DNA of 64,000 bases from Hyphomicrobiales bacterium (GCA_900470775.1 UCBZ01000036.1:1-64000), one strand, 5' to 3'; shown: positions 1 through 9,517, counted from the first letter of the stretch. Notes: generated from the letters alone by a model not told the origin. Program-made: numbers and translations.

Positions 1-1229
1 GCCGTGCCGTTGACCCGGATCAGGTCGGAGGTCGTCGTCGCCGGATCGAGCTCGACCTGATAGGTCGAGCCCGCCGCCTGCGCATAGGCGCCGTTGACGG
101 TGAGCGTGCCGATCGAGTTGCCCGGCGTGATCCGGCTTCCCGCGAGCAGCGAGGTCGCGCCCACTGTGCCGCTGCCGCCGAGCGTCGCGCCGGACTGCAC
201 CGTCACCGCCGAACCGGCAAGCGAGCCGTTCACCACCAGCGTGCCGCCGGCAACATCGGTCGGGCCGGCGAAATCGCCGCTGCCGGTCAGGGTCCAGGTG
301 CTGGTGCCGGTCTTCTCCAGACTGTCGAAGTTGCGATACTGGCTCGCACTGCCGAGGCCGCCATCGAGCGTCCAGTTGGTTGAGCCGGCGAGGCGCAGGA
401 CGTCGTTCGCGCCGGCGCCGTTCGCGACGACATTACCTTCGATGACCGAGCCAGCCTGCAGCTCCAGCGTGAGCGAGCCTGTCGTCGGAGTGACGCCGGC
501 GATCCAGCCGATCGCATCGCTGCCGGCGCCGGCCCGAATCGTGCCGCTGTTGATGATATTGAGTGCCAAAGTGGCGGAGGTGGCGCCTATCGCGAAGTTG
601 CCTGTGCCGCCCTCAATCGTGCCGGTGTTGATGATCTGGCCGGCGCCATTGCGCGCGGATATGCCACGGCCGCCAGTTGTTCCTGTCCCGCCGCGAATAA
701 CACCATGGTTCGTCAGCGTCGCAGTGGCTCCAGGACCGCCAAAATCGACGCCGGGGGCCCCGGTCCCCAAAATGGTGGTTCCACCTTGGACGAGCCCCAT
801 ATTCGTTACCGACGCCCCGGCGCGAATGGCAAGAGCCGCTGCCGAAGTTCCGCCGTCGGTGCCCTGGAACGTGCCTACCAACGTTCTGACGGCACCGACT
901 CCACTGATTGAGGTACCGCTGTTGGGGGTGCCGAAGAGAGTGAACCCTTGGCTGTCGATTGTGATGGGCTTCGTCGCAGTTGGTAAATTGCCGATAGCCG
1001 TAGTGAAATCAGCGGTCATGACGATCGTCGAGCTCGGATCGCCGTCGCCGTTCGCCGCAGTGATGGCAGAGCGCAGCTGGCCGTCATTGCTGACGTAATA
1101 GGTCGCGGCCAAGGCCGGCGCCGGCATCAGGCAGGCGATGGCCAGCGCAGCGCCGCTGACGCCCGCGAGCAGCGCTGTCTTGCCGATATATCTCATGCCT
1201 GCATCACGTCCGCCCACGCGCGCATCCAT
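1..1229 (-). CDS. Autotransporter passenger domain, 5' part (runs off window)
   Basis: Open frame with no stop down to base 1, so it is truncated by the window edge. The ATG at 1229 has an AAGGAGA ribosome site at 1236-1242; a second ATG at 1196 starts the classic signal peptide MRYIGKTALLAG..APALA. The mature part is Gly/Thr/Asn rich with beta-helix repeats (NHGVIRGGTGT, INTGTIEGGTG, INSGTIRAGAG) and a passenger-associated repeat of the form GGTLVVNG..SGATLGGSGTVG, followed by TPGNSIGTLTVNG. This is typical of type V secreted surface proteins. The C-terminal beta barrel lies outside the window, so substrate or adhesin role is unknown. It is host chromosome, just outside the island. Confidence 0.85.
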   Translation of the reverse strand, partial: MDARVGGRDAGMRYIGKTALLAGVSGAALAIACLMPAPALAATYYVSNDGQLRSAITAANGDGDPSSTIVMTADFTTAIGNLPTATKPITIDSQGFTLFGTPNSGTSISGVGAVRTLVGTFQGTDGGTSAAALAIRAGASVTNMGLVQGGTTILGTGAPGVDFGGPGATATLTNHGVIRGGTGTTGGRGISARNGAGQIINTGTIEGGTGNFAIGATSATLALNIINSGTIRAGAGSDAIGWIAGVTPTTGSLTLELQAGSVIEGNVVANGAGANDVLRLAGSTNWTLDGGLGSASQYRNFDSLEKTGTSTWTLTGSGDFAGPTDVAGGTLVVNGSLAGSAVTVQSGATLGGSGTVGATSLLAGSRITPGNSIGTLTVNGAYAQAAGSTYQVELDPATTTSDLIRVNGT

Positions 1230-1464
1230 CAGTCGTCTCCTTAGGCATAGGCCAATGCAGATCGGCACCATGCCGGGATTCGGCCAATTCCGACAATGGT
1301 GCTCGCGCAACAATGCGAAACAGAAAGAACGGAAGGTTACGAAGGGCGGGCGATATATGACGACGCCGTGACGGCGTGCCGGATTCGACGCGCGCGATGC
1401 CGGCGCCACGGGCCATCGCCCGAGCGACCTGCCGAAAGCATCTGCGATGGGGCGGAAAGGGAGT
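1230..1464. other. Intergenic region left of the island
   Basis: About 235 bases between the autotransporter start and the stranded tRNA fragment. It should hold the autotransporter promoter, read leftwards. I see no further gene and no strong hairpin. Confidence 0.4.
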
Positions 1465-1512
1465 TGGAGCGGGTACCGGGAATCGAACCCGGGTATTCAG
1501 CTTGGAAGGCTG
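1465..1512 (-). pseudogene. Displaced 3' half of tRNA-Gly(TCC)
   Basis: Read on the minus strand this is anticodon stem-loop, T arm, acceptor 3' strand and CCA (1465-1467) of a tRNA-Gly, with no D arm or 5' acceptor strand. Its T stem is CCGGG/CCCGG, whereas the intact tRNA at 30701-30774 has GAGGG/CCCTC. Joined to the 5' half at 30749-30774 it would rebuild a complete tRNA (one G-U acceptor pair), so this is the original chromosomal 3' half pushed aside by island insertion. Confidence 0.85.
1493..1512. repeat. attL core (20-bp direct repeat)
   Basis: Sequence gtattcagcttggaaggctg, identical to 30729-30748. Flanking bases differ on both sides, which fixes the core limits. It covers the anticodon stem-loop of the tRNA, a common crossover site for tyrosine recombinases. 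Confidence 0.88.
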
Positions 1513-1611
1513 AAAAACGAATCGCCATTGGTTAACCCTCCCCGCGGTAAGCCGCTGAAATCCTGCATATTGGCTCGATTTCCGCAGGAATGCCGCCTAC
1601 GCTAGCCACTG

Positions 1612-1637
1612 CAAAAACTTGTATCAAACTTGTATCA
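1612..1637. repeat. Putative integrase arm-type site, left
   Basis: A 26-bp block made of two tandem copies of AACTTGTATC, 99 bp inside the left core. One base different from the block at 30606-30631, in the same orientation. Placement just upstream of the recombinase start and symmetric spacing suggest arm sites for integrase or excisionase. Confidence 0.6.
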
Positions 1638-1653
1638 CTGGGCGGGGCGGCGG

Positions 1654-3180
1654 ATGGGGATTTATACGCGGGAAAAGGTTCGGCTGTCGCCGGAGCACGT
1701 GCGGCGGGCCCTAGCGATGATCGAGAACGGTCGTGTCGACGGGCGCGGCCTGGAATATGTCTGCGACAAGCGGAGCGGACTGGTCCTGCGGATCATGCCT
1801 ACGGCCGCGACATGGTATCTCCGGCTGGCGACGACGACCTTGCGGATCGGGTCCGCCGGCATCCTCTCTCTCGACCAGGCGCGCGACCAGGCCGGCGAAG
1901 CGAAGCGTGCTCACAAGCGCGGCAAAAACGCGTCCGGGTCGCTGCACGCTTTCGAGCAGCTGATCGCAGACGGGGTGTCGGAAGACGACGCCGCGGAGAT
2001 TGCCGGCGGACTTGCGCATCATGTCGAGCAGAGTGCGGAGGACCGCATGGCCAAGGGTCCTTGGCACTGGCGCGATCTTGTCTCTGCGTTCCTGGCCCAC
2101 AAGGCCAGCAAGGTGAAGCCCGGCTACCTCAAGCTGTACCGGACCTATCTCGAATACCCGATGTTCGACGCCATCGCCGACCGGACGCTATCGTCGCTGA
2201 AGCTCGGCGACCTCGAAAAGGTCCGTGACGAGATCCTCAAGAGCAAGGCGAAATCGGCGGCGTACCGGAGCGTCCAGCAAGGCAAGGAAGCGTTCGACTG
2301 GGCCTGGAAGTATCACTCCGGGATCAGCGGCCTCCAAGACGTGGAATATCCCTGGTGGTCCCGCTGGAGCCTCGATTACGCCAGCGGCAAGCGCGAACAC
2401 GTCCCGAGCCTTCAGGACCTGGCGCGGACGCTCGTCGTCGCCGAGACCCATCGGACCCTCGGGTGGACCGAGCACGCTACAGGGCCCGGCACCCTGGCGG
2501 CTCTGTGGGCCGTCATCCTCACGGCTCAGCGGACCGGTCCCCTCTGCGGGACATTGCGCGAGCGCCTGGTGCCCGATCCCGAACGGCCGGGTTGGAAGGT
2601 GGCGGTCTGGACTGGCGACGAAATGAAGGGCGGCCGCTCCGGGGGTCGGGCTCACGCCTTGCCGCTTCCGCCGGCGGCCGTGACCAAGATCGAGACTTAC
2701 TGGAAGGAGGCTGACGGCGATGGCGAGCCGTCGCGGTTCGCGTTCCCCTCGCTGCGGGGCGACGGTCCGGTCTCGCAGGGGTCCTTGAACCAGTTGCTCC
2801 ATCGGCTCCAAGGCATACTGAACCAGCCGGCGAAGGCGCGCAGCGGCAAGCCAAGTCGGAAGAAAAAAGCGTTGCCCGCGAGGATCGATCTTTTCGCGAG
2901 GCACGGCATAACGCCCTGGGTCCCCCACGACGTGCGGAGGACGCTCGGGACGTTCCTAGACGATCAGCGCCTCGGCGGCGCCGGCTCGGCGATCCTTGCG
3001 CACAGGCCGGCCAAGACGGAGAACGAACGCGAAAAGGTCGAGGCGGTTACGCGGCTGCACTATGCGAAATCGCAGCGCCTGGCGCTGAAGGCGGAGGGGA
3101 TCGAGCTCTGGGTCATCGCCGTGCTGGAAGCCTACGCGGCCGAGAAGGCCAAGATGAAGGGCATGGCCCGCGCGGCGTAG
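1654..3180 (+). CDS. int: Tyrosine recombinase / integrase of the island
   Basis: 508 aa from the ATG at 1654 (GGCGGGGCGG upstream); a TTG at 1630 in the same frame lies within the repeat block and is less likely. N-terminal region resembles the arm-binding DUF4102-like domain of P4-type integrases (WYLRLATTTLRIGSAGILSL), then a SAM-like core-binding segment. The catalytic domain shows Arg in TAQRTGPLCG (about 292), HDVRR (about 424), a His in ILAHRP and the nucleophile Tyr in LHYAKSQ (about 470). It faces away from attL as expected for tRNA-integrating islands and should catalyse integration and, with a helper, excision. Confidence 0.9.
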   Translation: MGIYTREKVRLSPEHVRRALAMIENGRVDGRGLEYVCDKRSGLVLRIMPTAATWYLRLATTTLRIGSAGILSLDQARDQAGEAKRAHKRGKNASGSLHAFEQLIADGVSEDDAAEIAGGLAHHVEQSAEDRMAKGPWHWRDLVSAFLAHKASKVKPGYLKLYRTYLEYPMFDAIADRTLSSLKLGDLEKVRDEILKSKAKSAAYRSVQQGKEAFDWAWKYHSGISGLQDVEYPWWSRWSLDYASGKREHVPSLQDLARTLVVAETHRTLGWTEHATGPGTLAALWAVILTAQRTGPLCGTLRERLVPDPERPGWKVAVWTGDEMKGGRSGGRAHALPLPPAAVTKIETYWKEADGDGEPSRFAFPSLRGDGPVSQGSLNQLLHRLQGILNQPAKARSGKPSRKKKALPARIDLFARHGITPWVPHDVRRTLGTFLDDQRLGGAGSAILAHRPAKTENEREKVEAVTRLHYAKSQRLALKAEGIELWVIAVLEAYAAEKAKMKGMARAA

Positions 3181-3203
3181 CTCTGTCTGCCACGCCGCCG
3201 CGT

Positions 3204-6200
3204 TCAATCGTATCGCGAGGTGCTTTCCAGCTTCGTGCGCCGGCCACGCAGAGAAGGCGTAAAATAAGGATAGCGAGGTCGGACCCGCTGGAGAAATGGG
3301 TCGTCGGACATATCGGTCTGGATGAACTTGATCTCAGCTTCCGACAGGCCGAAAGCTCCGCCAACGACCAGATCGATCTCGTCGACCATGTCCTCGACAC
3401 CTTGTTCGAGTGCGATCGGATCGAAGCTCGTAATGAGGGCCGACAAGTCGTTGGCCATGTCGTCGGTTGCCGGAACAAGCAGGTTGAGAAGCTTGCTCTT
3501 GGACATCTCCTCGCCGACCGCAAGTGCCAGTCCTAACCGCGCGTAATCCGCAAGGTTGACCGAGGGAAATGTGATCGCGTGGCCATCGTCCGACATAGTC
3601 AGGACATCACCAGCCTCACCGGCCAATGGCTCAGACACGGCCAACGTGAAGGCTTCGCCGTCGTCGAACTGGGCAGAGAACGCGAGCTTCTCGGTCTTTT
3701 CCGCAAGTGCCTTCACGACGTCCTTCAGGGGAGCCAATCCGAGGGCTTTCGACCGCCGGGCCAGTTCCTCACCGGCGTTATATCGGGCGAGGCATGCGGA
3801 GAAGAAAGGATCGCGCAACGCAACCAGGTCGGGCTCGACCGCCGCGAGATCATCGGTCCATGGCAGCTTCGCGATCATTGTAGGATACATGTGGGATCGC
3901 AACTTGTTCTGATACGACGACCTGAGAGACAGCAGCGTGATCCAGCCATAGAGGCGGGACGTCAGCAGTATATCGAACGGAAATGTCTTGAGGTCGTCCC
4001 GAGGTCCAAAGATGGTCGCCGTGTTGGTGATCGCGATCTTTTTGGGATCGAACGGTGCAGCGCATGGCACCTGCTCTATAATCGGAAGGCACCACATTTG
4101 ATCCGGCATCAGGTCCGGGTTTCGCCAGAACGATGGGGTCGACACGTTCTCGACGTCCAGCCCTACGAACTGCGGATCGCCTACGAGGCTGCCTGTGCGG
4201 ATGTTCTCGCCTTTATAGACGTCAAGCCCGTTCGGCGAATGCTCCGTGCCCTTGTTTCGCCGGGCAATGCCATCCGATATCAGCCGCTGTTCCTCCCATG
4301 CCGCCTCTCCGACGCCGGAGGGCTTCTTGTCGGTGGCCTGGTAGCCACCCGTCCGCTTGCTCCAGTAGGGCTTCGCCGCATCTGCCAATTTTCCGTGCGA
4401 CCGAATCTTCCGGACGATCGGTGCCCTCTCGGGCGTCAGGCGCGTCGCAATACGACCTTCTGGAGTGAAGAGGTCCGCATAAGCCAAGTGGATTTCAGGA
4501 GAGACGGTCAGGTCGAAGACGGGTCGAGCCTTTCGCTTTGTCGTGTCGATGGACACTGAGCTCTCATCCACGTGCCGCACGATGACGCGGTCGGTTTCGA
4601 GCGGGGGCCGAGCTTCCGCGAAAAGGATCATCGGAAGGACGTCTGCGTCGAAGACGTGACGCCAGATCAGCTCCATGTCCACGATCTCGGTGATGGTCCA
4701 TCGCCCGCCTGGCTCGAACAACTTCCTCAGCTCCGCCGAATGATTGGCGACGCAGAAGGCCAGAGGGATTACGAATGCAAGCCGACCCGGCGGGGGCGCT
4801 TCATCAGCGGCTTCGGTGGAAACCCAGTAGTCGAGAGCACGGTAGATGAAGAGGTTATAGACGTTGCTCTCGACGCTGATCCCGGGGTGGGTGCCGGCAG
4901 CGGTCGTACGAGCGTCGGTATAATAGGTGTGGGCGGTCCCTTCGAGGTCCTGGCCACGTTCAGGCCTGACGTAGGGCGGGTTGCCGACGACGGCCGCATA
5001 TCCCGGTAGATCGACGTCCCCGAAACGCGTCGTCGATTGATCGCGCAAAGCCGTTGGCACCAGACTGTTGGCTCGTTCGGCGATGTTTATGGGCGGAAGC
5101 CCTTGGGCCTTCACCTCAGCGCTGAACGAAAGCAGATGCCATAGTAGCTGGATCTGGGTGAGTACGGCCGAGAACGGGTTCAGGTCATTCCCGGCGATCC
5201 TGGAGATCGCGGAACAGGCATCCTCATACGTCGCTAGGCCACGGTCGGCATCCTCGCCAACCGCCTGCTGATAGCGCTCGATCAGGAACGTCCCCGAACC
5301 GCATGAAGGGTCGAGGATGCTGTCGTCAGGCGTAAGGCCTAGCCGATCAAGCATGTATCTCGCGATCGTCGGCGGCGTGTAAAACTCGCCCTGGGCTTTG
5401 CGCTGCTTGGGATCGAGGAAACGATCATAGATGCCCGTGAGGATGTCGCCGCGGATGCTCGTGAAATCGAAGCGCGCGAACCGATACATCGCCCATTCGA
5501 CGTTCCTGGAAAGATTGTCGTCAGCTAGATCAAGTACCCAGTCGTGTTCGGTCTCGCTGAATGCGGCGGCGTACACCTTCGCACCGGACCGATAGGCGTC
5601 TTCTAGTAGCCGGGTGTACCTGGCGTTGAAGTACGATCTCATCCCCTGAAACGCGTGGACGCCGCCGTTGCACAGGTAGCGTCGACGGACAGAACCGTCC
5701 GGCGTGTCCTCGTCGAAAAACCCATGATCCTCTAGAAAGCGGATCAGCAGGATGCGAGCCAAAATCAAGTTCGCGGTCTCGGTGGCGAAGAATTGCTCTA
5801 GCTTGTCTTCCTCCTTGACCGGATCGATACCGGTTCGGGAAACGAACCCCGGAAGGGCGCTGAGGGTCAGCCGGGCGAGAGCGGGATCGCCGGCGAGCAG
5901 CCGGTTTAGTTTGTGTGCCTCGCGGCCATGTGCCTGAGCTTCTTCGCGTGTCGCCGGCTTGCCTTCGATCGAGACCGGATACGGATGGAAGACGTGACCA
6001 TTGAATTTCGAATTGAAGCTCGCGACCGCCGACGAAAGGATTGCCCGCTTGGGTCGGGTCGCTCGCAGCGCACCCAATGCAGCGGACTGCAATCTTTGCG
6101 TGGTCTCTTCCAAGCCGTCATAGAAGGCGTTGCGCGCAATTTGCTCGGCAAGCGGATCGTTCGGCCCTGTGGTCGAGCTGGTCAGCCTATCGACGGCGAT

Positions 6201-6719
6201 GAGTTCCTCGTCACCCTGCCGGAACCGCGCAAGAAGGGGAGTGACGCCCGCCACTTCAGAGCGCAGGTCCGCCAGCTGTTCGGCGAAATCCTCATACGTC
6301 ACCGCTGAAAGGTCGATGACGATGTCGGCGCTGGCGTTCCCCCCTCGATCAGCGGGGCGAGCTACGAGCGTCGTCGGATCGACCATGACGAACCACGCGG
6401 TATCCGCCGTGATGTATTTGGCCTTCTCCGCAAATAGGGCCCTGCGCCTTCCCGGCGTCCGGCAAGCGCCGTGTTCATCCTTTGCCTCCAGGACGATCCA
6501 CGATACGCGGGATTTCTCGACCGCTCCCGCCGCAAACACCGTGATATCCGGACGGCCTCGCGCTCCTGTTCTATCGATGTCCACATCGGGCGCCGGGTAC
6601 CCGAGAACGTCGATCATGATGTCCCTGAGGGGGCCATACATGGTCGGTTCTAGGCCCTTGCCCGTCGCGACGAGAGTTGACCTGGCTGTCTGGAATTTTT
6701 CCTTAGGCGTCTTGGCCAT
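3204..6719 (-). CDS. Type IIG restriction-modification enzyme (Eco57I-like)
   Basis: 1171 aa single chain. N-terminal PD-(D/E)xK nuclease: D58 in GRPDITVF, then E78 and K80 in WIVLEAKDE. Central N6-adenine methyltransferase with SAM motif DPSCGSGTFL (about 469) and catalytic NPPY (about 578); the last third would be target recognition. The same protein should cut and methylate one recognition sequence, so no separate methylase is needed. Start taken at the ATG of MAKTPKEK; the frame extends to 6767. Converges on int with 23 bp between. BREX PglX has a similar methylase but lacks the nuclease, and no other BREX genes are present. Confidence 0.85.
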   Translation of the reverse strand: MAKTPKEKFQTARSTLVATGKGLEPTMYGPLRDIMIDVLGYPAPDVDIDRTGARGRPDITVFAAGAVEKSRVSWIVLEAKDEHGACRTPGRRRALFAEKAKYITADTAWFVMVDPTTLVARPADRGGNASADIVIDLSAVTYEDFAEQLADLRSEVAGVTPLLARFRQGDEELIAVDRLTSSTTGPNDPLAEQIARNAFYDGLEETTQRLQSAALGALRATRPKRAILSSAVASFNSKFNGHVFHPYPVSIEGKPATREEAQAHGREAHKLNRLLAGDPALARLTLSALPGFVSRTGIDPVKEEDKLEQFFATETANLILARILLIRFLEDHGFFDEDTPDGSVRRRYLCNGGVHAFQGMRSYFNARYTRLLEDAYRSGAKVYAAAFSETEHDWVLDLADDNLSRNVEWAMYRFARFDFTSIRGDILTGIYDRFLDPKQRKAQGEFYTPPTIARYMLDRLGLTPDDSILDPSCGSGTFLIERYQQAVGEDADRGLATYEDACSAISRIAGNDLNPFSAVLTQIQLLWHLLSFSAEVKAQGLPPINIAERANSLVPTALRDQSTTRFGDVDLPGYAAVVGNPPYVRPERGQDLEGTAHTYYTDARTTAAGTHPGISVESNVYNLFIYRALDYWVSTEAADEAPPPGRLAFVIPLAFCVANHSAELRKLFEPGGRWTITEIVDMELIWRHVFDADVLPMILFAEARPPLETDRVIVRHVDESSVSIDTTKRKARPVFDLTVSPEIHLAYADLFTPEGRIATRLTPERAPIVRKIRSHGKLADAAKPYWSKRTGGYQATDKKPSGVGEAAWEEQRLISDGIARRNKGTEHSPNGLDVYKGENIRTGSLVGDPQFVGLDVENVSTPSFWRNPDLMPDQMWCLPIIEQVPCAAPFDPKKIAITNTATIFGPRDDLKTFPFDILLTSRLYGWITLLSLRSSYQNKLRSHMYPTMIAKLPWTDDLAAVEPDLVALRDPFFSACLARYNAGEELARRSKALGLAPLKDVVKALAEKTEKLAFSAQFDDGEAFTLAVSEPLAGEAGDVLTMSDDGHAITFPSVNLADYARLGLALAVGEEMSKSKLLNLLVPATDDMANDLSALITSFDPIALEQGVEDMVDEIDLVVGGAFGLSEAEIKFIQTDMSDDPFLQRVRPRYPYFTPSLRGRRTKLESTSRYD

Positions 6720-6789
6720 GGCGCTCGTTTTCGCGGAGGGGAATCGCGAACACCATAGGGGGCACAAGCTTATGAACGATAGCGTCTGC

Positions 6790-7785
6790 TCAAAAAAGTC
6801 TCGCCGGAACCGCGACCGGCGCGGCGCCCTTCAACGCAACGCGGCGCCTTGCCTTCGGCGCCCGCTTGCTGCCCTGCGCGGCGGCGAGCGCGGGATTGAG
6901 CCATAAGACCTCAGTCCGTTGCTGCTTGGCCATATCGCGCGTCCCGAGCTCGATGCGCTGCCAACCGGCAAGCCGGGTGTCGTAGAGCTCGCTGGTGTAG
7001 CCCGAAAGGCAGACCAGGCCCTTCAGGCCGACGAGCTTGTCCAGAAGCTCGATATGGTCCGCGTCCGTCATCTCGACATTGTAGCCCTTGCGAGCGTCCG
7101 ACCTGGTGTCGAGAACGTAGGGCGGGTCGATGTAATGGATCGTCGACGGCCGGTCGTGATCCCGGAGGACCTGGATAGCAGGCCGGTTCTCGATCAGCAC
7201 GCCGGAAAGGCGGACCGTGATTTTGTCGAGAAATTCGGGATAGCCGACCCAATCCCGGACCGGCGCGTGGTCGACGACGCTGCTGTTTCGAAAACCAACC
7301 GTGCGGTGATTGAGCCTGGCCGACTGCGATGCGAAGCCCATGCTTTGCCTGACGATCGTCTTGCGCGCGCGCTCGACATCGTCATCCTTGGCGGCGGTCT
7401 CATGGGCGGCGTAGAACTCGGTCCGCGCATAAGGCGTGAGGCGCAGCGCGTCGCGGAGCCGGTAAGCTTTCCGGACGTCGCGCAGCACTCGGTAGAGCCC
7501 GACCAGGTCGTCGTCGAGGTCATTGAGGACCTCGACCGGCGATGGCGCCTTGCGCAGAAGCACGCTCGCGCCGCCGCCGAAAACCTCGGTGTAGCAGTCG
7601 TGGTCGACGTTCAGGACGTCGAGGATCGCTTTGGCGAGATAGGCCTTGCCGCCGTGCCAACGAACCATGACCCTTTTCATGGACGGCCAGTCTGCATCGC
7701 ACTCCTCAGGCGACCAAGGGCCGTACAGGTACGGCGCCAGGGCGCTGGTATCGAGGAGATCGAGGTTGGGGTCGAAATTGGCCAT
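6790..7785 (-). CDS. D12-class DNA adenine methylase (Dam-like)
   Basis: 331 aa from the ATG at 7785, which has AGGA five bases upstream; an in-frame ATG at 7839 is the alternative. It has the N-terminal WHGGKAYLAK motif (GGK at 45-47) for SAM binding, FGGGAS, and catalytic DPPY in HYIDPPYVLD (about 218). This is the Dam/DpnM type of N6-adenine methyltransferase. No cognate nuclease is adjacent, so it may be a solitary methylase that shields the island or alters its regulation. It lies 70 bp upstream of the type IIG gene on the same strand. Confidence 0.85.
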   Translation of the reverse strand: MANFDPNLDLLDTSALAPYLYGPWSPEECDADWPSMKRVMVRWHGGKAYLAKAILDVLNVDHDCYTEVFGGGASVLLRKAPSPVEVLNDLDDDLVGLYRVLRDVRKAYRLRDALRLTPYARTEFYAAHETAAKDDDVERARKTIVRQSMGFASQSARLNHRTVGFRNSSVVDHAPVRDWVGYPEFLDKITVRLSGVLIENRPAIQVLRDHDRPSTIHYIDPPYVLDTRSDARKGYNVEMTDADHIELLDKLVGLKGLVCLSGYTSELYDTRLAGWQRIELGTRDMAKQQRTEVLWLNPALAAAQGSKRAPKARRRVALKGAAPVAVPARLF

Positions 7786-7856
7786 GATGTCCTGGATAGC
7801 GATGCCGGTTGAATTCGCGGCAAAATGGATCGGTCGCATTTGACCGATCGCCGACC

Positions 7857-8384
7857 TCAATGCGCTGTGGCGGCCGTGGGCCTGGGCTTCGCGGCCTTGC
7901 CCCTGGCCGCAAGGCCGGCCTTCGTCGCCGCGCTGCGGTCCTCGCTCGACAGGGTCGGCGGCACCAAGCATTCCTGGTCGAACGACGCGTAAATCCTGCT
8001 TTTCGGAATTTTAAGCTCCGCGGCCGCCCAAGATACGCATCCGATTTCGATCGTCCTCGTGATGATCTCGGCGGCGATCTCGTCGCTGACCGTTTTCAAC
8101 TTGCCTTCCATGCGCCGGGCGCGGCAGATCAGCTGGACAATGTCGCCGGGCGTCCGGCAGCTCCAGAACTCGACGGCGGCATGGAAACCTTTTTCCCGCG
8201 CGAGCTTCAGGACTTTCAGCGGGTGCGGCCGCCCATTGACGGCATCGAGCAGGGAACCGCGTTCGCTGCGCCAGCTGGGGTTTTCCTCGACGATCGAGTA
8301 GTCAGTCTCGTCCTCGAATGTCTCGGTGCCGATCACGATCTGACCGGGGCGGCGATAGTAGGCGGTTTCGGTAGCGAGATGCAT
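7857..8384 (-). CDS. Hypothetical protein upstream of the adenine methylase
   Basis: 175 aa from the ATG at 8384 (GAGG eight bases upstream); the frame extends to 8549 but the extra part has no ribosome site. Charged, no signal or membrane segment. Central part WAAAELKIPKSRIYASF could be a helix-turn-helix, and the tail is Lys/Ala/Arg rich. Same strand as the methylase, so probably co-transcribed. Function unknown. Confidence 0.6.
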   Translation of the reverse strand: MHLATETAYYRRPGQIVIGTETFEDETDYSIVEENPSWRSERGSLLDAVNGRPHPLKVLKLAREKGFHAAVEFWSCRTPGDIVQLICRARRMEGKLKTVSDEIAAEIITRTIEIGCVSWAAAELKIPKSRIYASFDQECLVPPTLSSEDRSAATKAGLAARGKAAKPRPTAATAH

Positions 8385-8667
8385 GGTGGGTGCCTCGTTC
8401 CTGCACGTCGGAAATCGGCGCGCTTGTCCCTTCATGCTGCCAGCCGATTTTTGGATTGCCAGGGCACCTGCCGACCGGGAAACCGCGGCGGGAAGGAAAT
8501 CCGAGTCCCCGCCGGGATTTCGGCATTGAAAATATTTTTCAACGCCCATGAGAAAAGTGCCGAAACTGGCGAAATCGGGCCTTGGGAGCCCGAAACATGG
8601 TTAACGATTCGCGCGGATGGGGTCCGAAAAGCATTGCCGGATGCCAGCACCCGCGGCGGAATGCGGC

Positions 8668-9170
8668 ATGCTCACGATCGAAGTCACCGTCCATACGGCG
8701 GCATTCCGGAACGCCGCCGACGCGCATGTCGCAGACGACATCTTGCCTGCCCTTGTCGGTGCCCTGACCCGAGCGATCCGGACGTACAGGCGCACCTGCT
8801 GGCGGTGGCCAAGCGGCTCTACCTGCACAAGTGCGGCGCTGTCATGAGCATCCGCAAGCTAGTCATCGACCGGAACCACCGGCCGGACCTCTTCGACCAG
8901 ATGCTGATGACGATGGATCGCAGCAAGATCATCGGCGTCGTCGGCGCCAAGTCGTTCGACGCCCCGATCATGGTCATGGCCAAGAGGAAGGAGCGGCCCG
9001 AGGACGCGTCCTGGGGCATCGACCCGACCTATTCGTTCGTCCGCGCCGGCGTCTCGATGCTCAAGCTTGAGCTGTTCGGCGACCTGAACCTGCGTCAGCC
9101 GGACGGTCACGACGTCCCGCCCGGGTGGATCGCCTGCCGATGGTCCTCAAGGCGACCGCGCGGCGGCACC
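8668..9170 (+). pseudogene. Frameshifted hypothetical gene
   Basis: Coding-like sequence starts at ATG 8668 (MLTIEVTVHTAAFRNAAD..LPALVGAL). At about 8772 the GC-rich third-position pattern moves to the next frame, which continues DPSDPDVQAHLLAVAKRLY, MSIRKLVIDRNHRPDLF and SFVRAGVSMLKLELFGDL to about 9130. One missing base near CTGACCCGAG would explain this. The second part alone (ATG at 8846) could still be translated. No function recognised. The true 3' end is unclear because it meets a minus-strand gene. Confidence 0.45.
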
Positions 9171-9508
9171 ACGTTGTCGGTGATCTCCGCCGGCATCTCT
9201 ATCGTGGGGTGGGTGCGGACCCCGATTGCGGGGGTGCGGACCCATTTTCCTGCGGTGGGTCCCCGCAGGGTCCGCACTAGGTGCGGACTTGGCGTCCACG
9301 ATGGCGGCGATGGTCGCTTTCGCCTTCGCGGCCTCTGCGCCGCGACGCTGCGAGACGCGGGTGTTCTGTTCCCAAAGCCGGTCCGCGAGATTGGCGTCGA
9401 TCGTGCGTCGGGAAGGGCCGCGACGGCGATGCGATCCTTAAGCGCGTTGCGCACGGCTCTCTCGGAAACGCCGCGCCTGTCGCCGTATTGTCTTCGAGAA
9501 AGGCCCAT
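9107..9508 (-). CDS. HTH / terminase-small-subunit-like protein with internal frame disturbance
   Basis: The 133-aa frame starts MGLSRRQYGDRRGVSERAVR, a helix-turn-helix like that of Nu1-type phage packaging proteins or 'elements of external origin'. From about 9407 to about 9270 the gene-like reading is in another frame (TIDANLADRLWEQNTR, AKATIAAIVDAKS). It then returns to the first frame for TIEMPAEITDNVVPPRGRL. A missing base near 9407 plus a second indel near 9270 would give this. The protein as read keeps both ends but has a scrambled middle, so it is probably non-functional. If the second shift is not real, the frame instead ends at 9147. Confidence 0.5.
   Translation of the reverse strand: MGLSRRQYGDRRGVSERAVRNALKDRIAVAALPDARSTPISRTGFGNRTPASRSVAAQRPRRRKRPSPPSWTPSPHLVRTLRGPTAGKWVRTPAIGVRTHPTIEMPAEITDNVVPPRGRLEDHRQAIHPGGTS
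9212..9288. repeat. Cluster of GGTGCGGACC motifs
   Basis: The 10-mer GGTGCGGAC(C) occurs at 9212, 9233 and 9279 on the plus strand and inverted (GGGTCCGCAC) at 9268-9277; another copy is at 9709-9720. Some copies form short stems (GGGGT..ACCCC) followed by T runs. They may be decayed terminators or protein-binding repeats. Confidence 0.45.
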
Positions 9509-9517
9509 CGCCGGTGT

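Noticed and set aside
94-1098. Long plus-strand frame opposite the autotransporter
   Set aside because: Pro/Val-rich antisense of the Gly/Thr-rich passenger repeats; the minus strand has the signal peptide, ribosome site and repeats.
3204-6719. BREX PglX
   Set aside because: The chain starts with a PD-(D/E)xK nuclease and no PglZ, BrxC or BrxL gene is nearby.
9107-9508. Programmed frameshift in the HTH gene
   Set aside because: No slippery heptamer or downstream structure at 9407; neighbouring genes are also broken, so decay is simpler.
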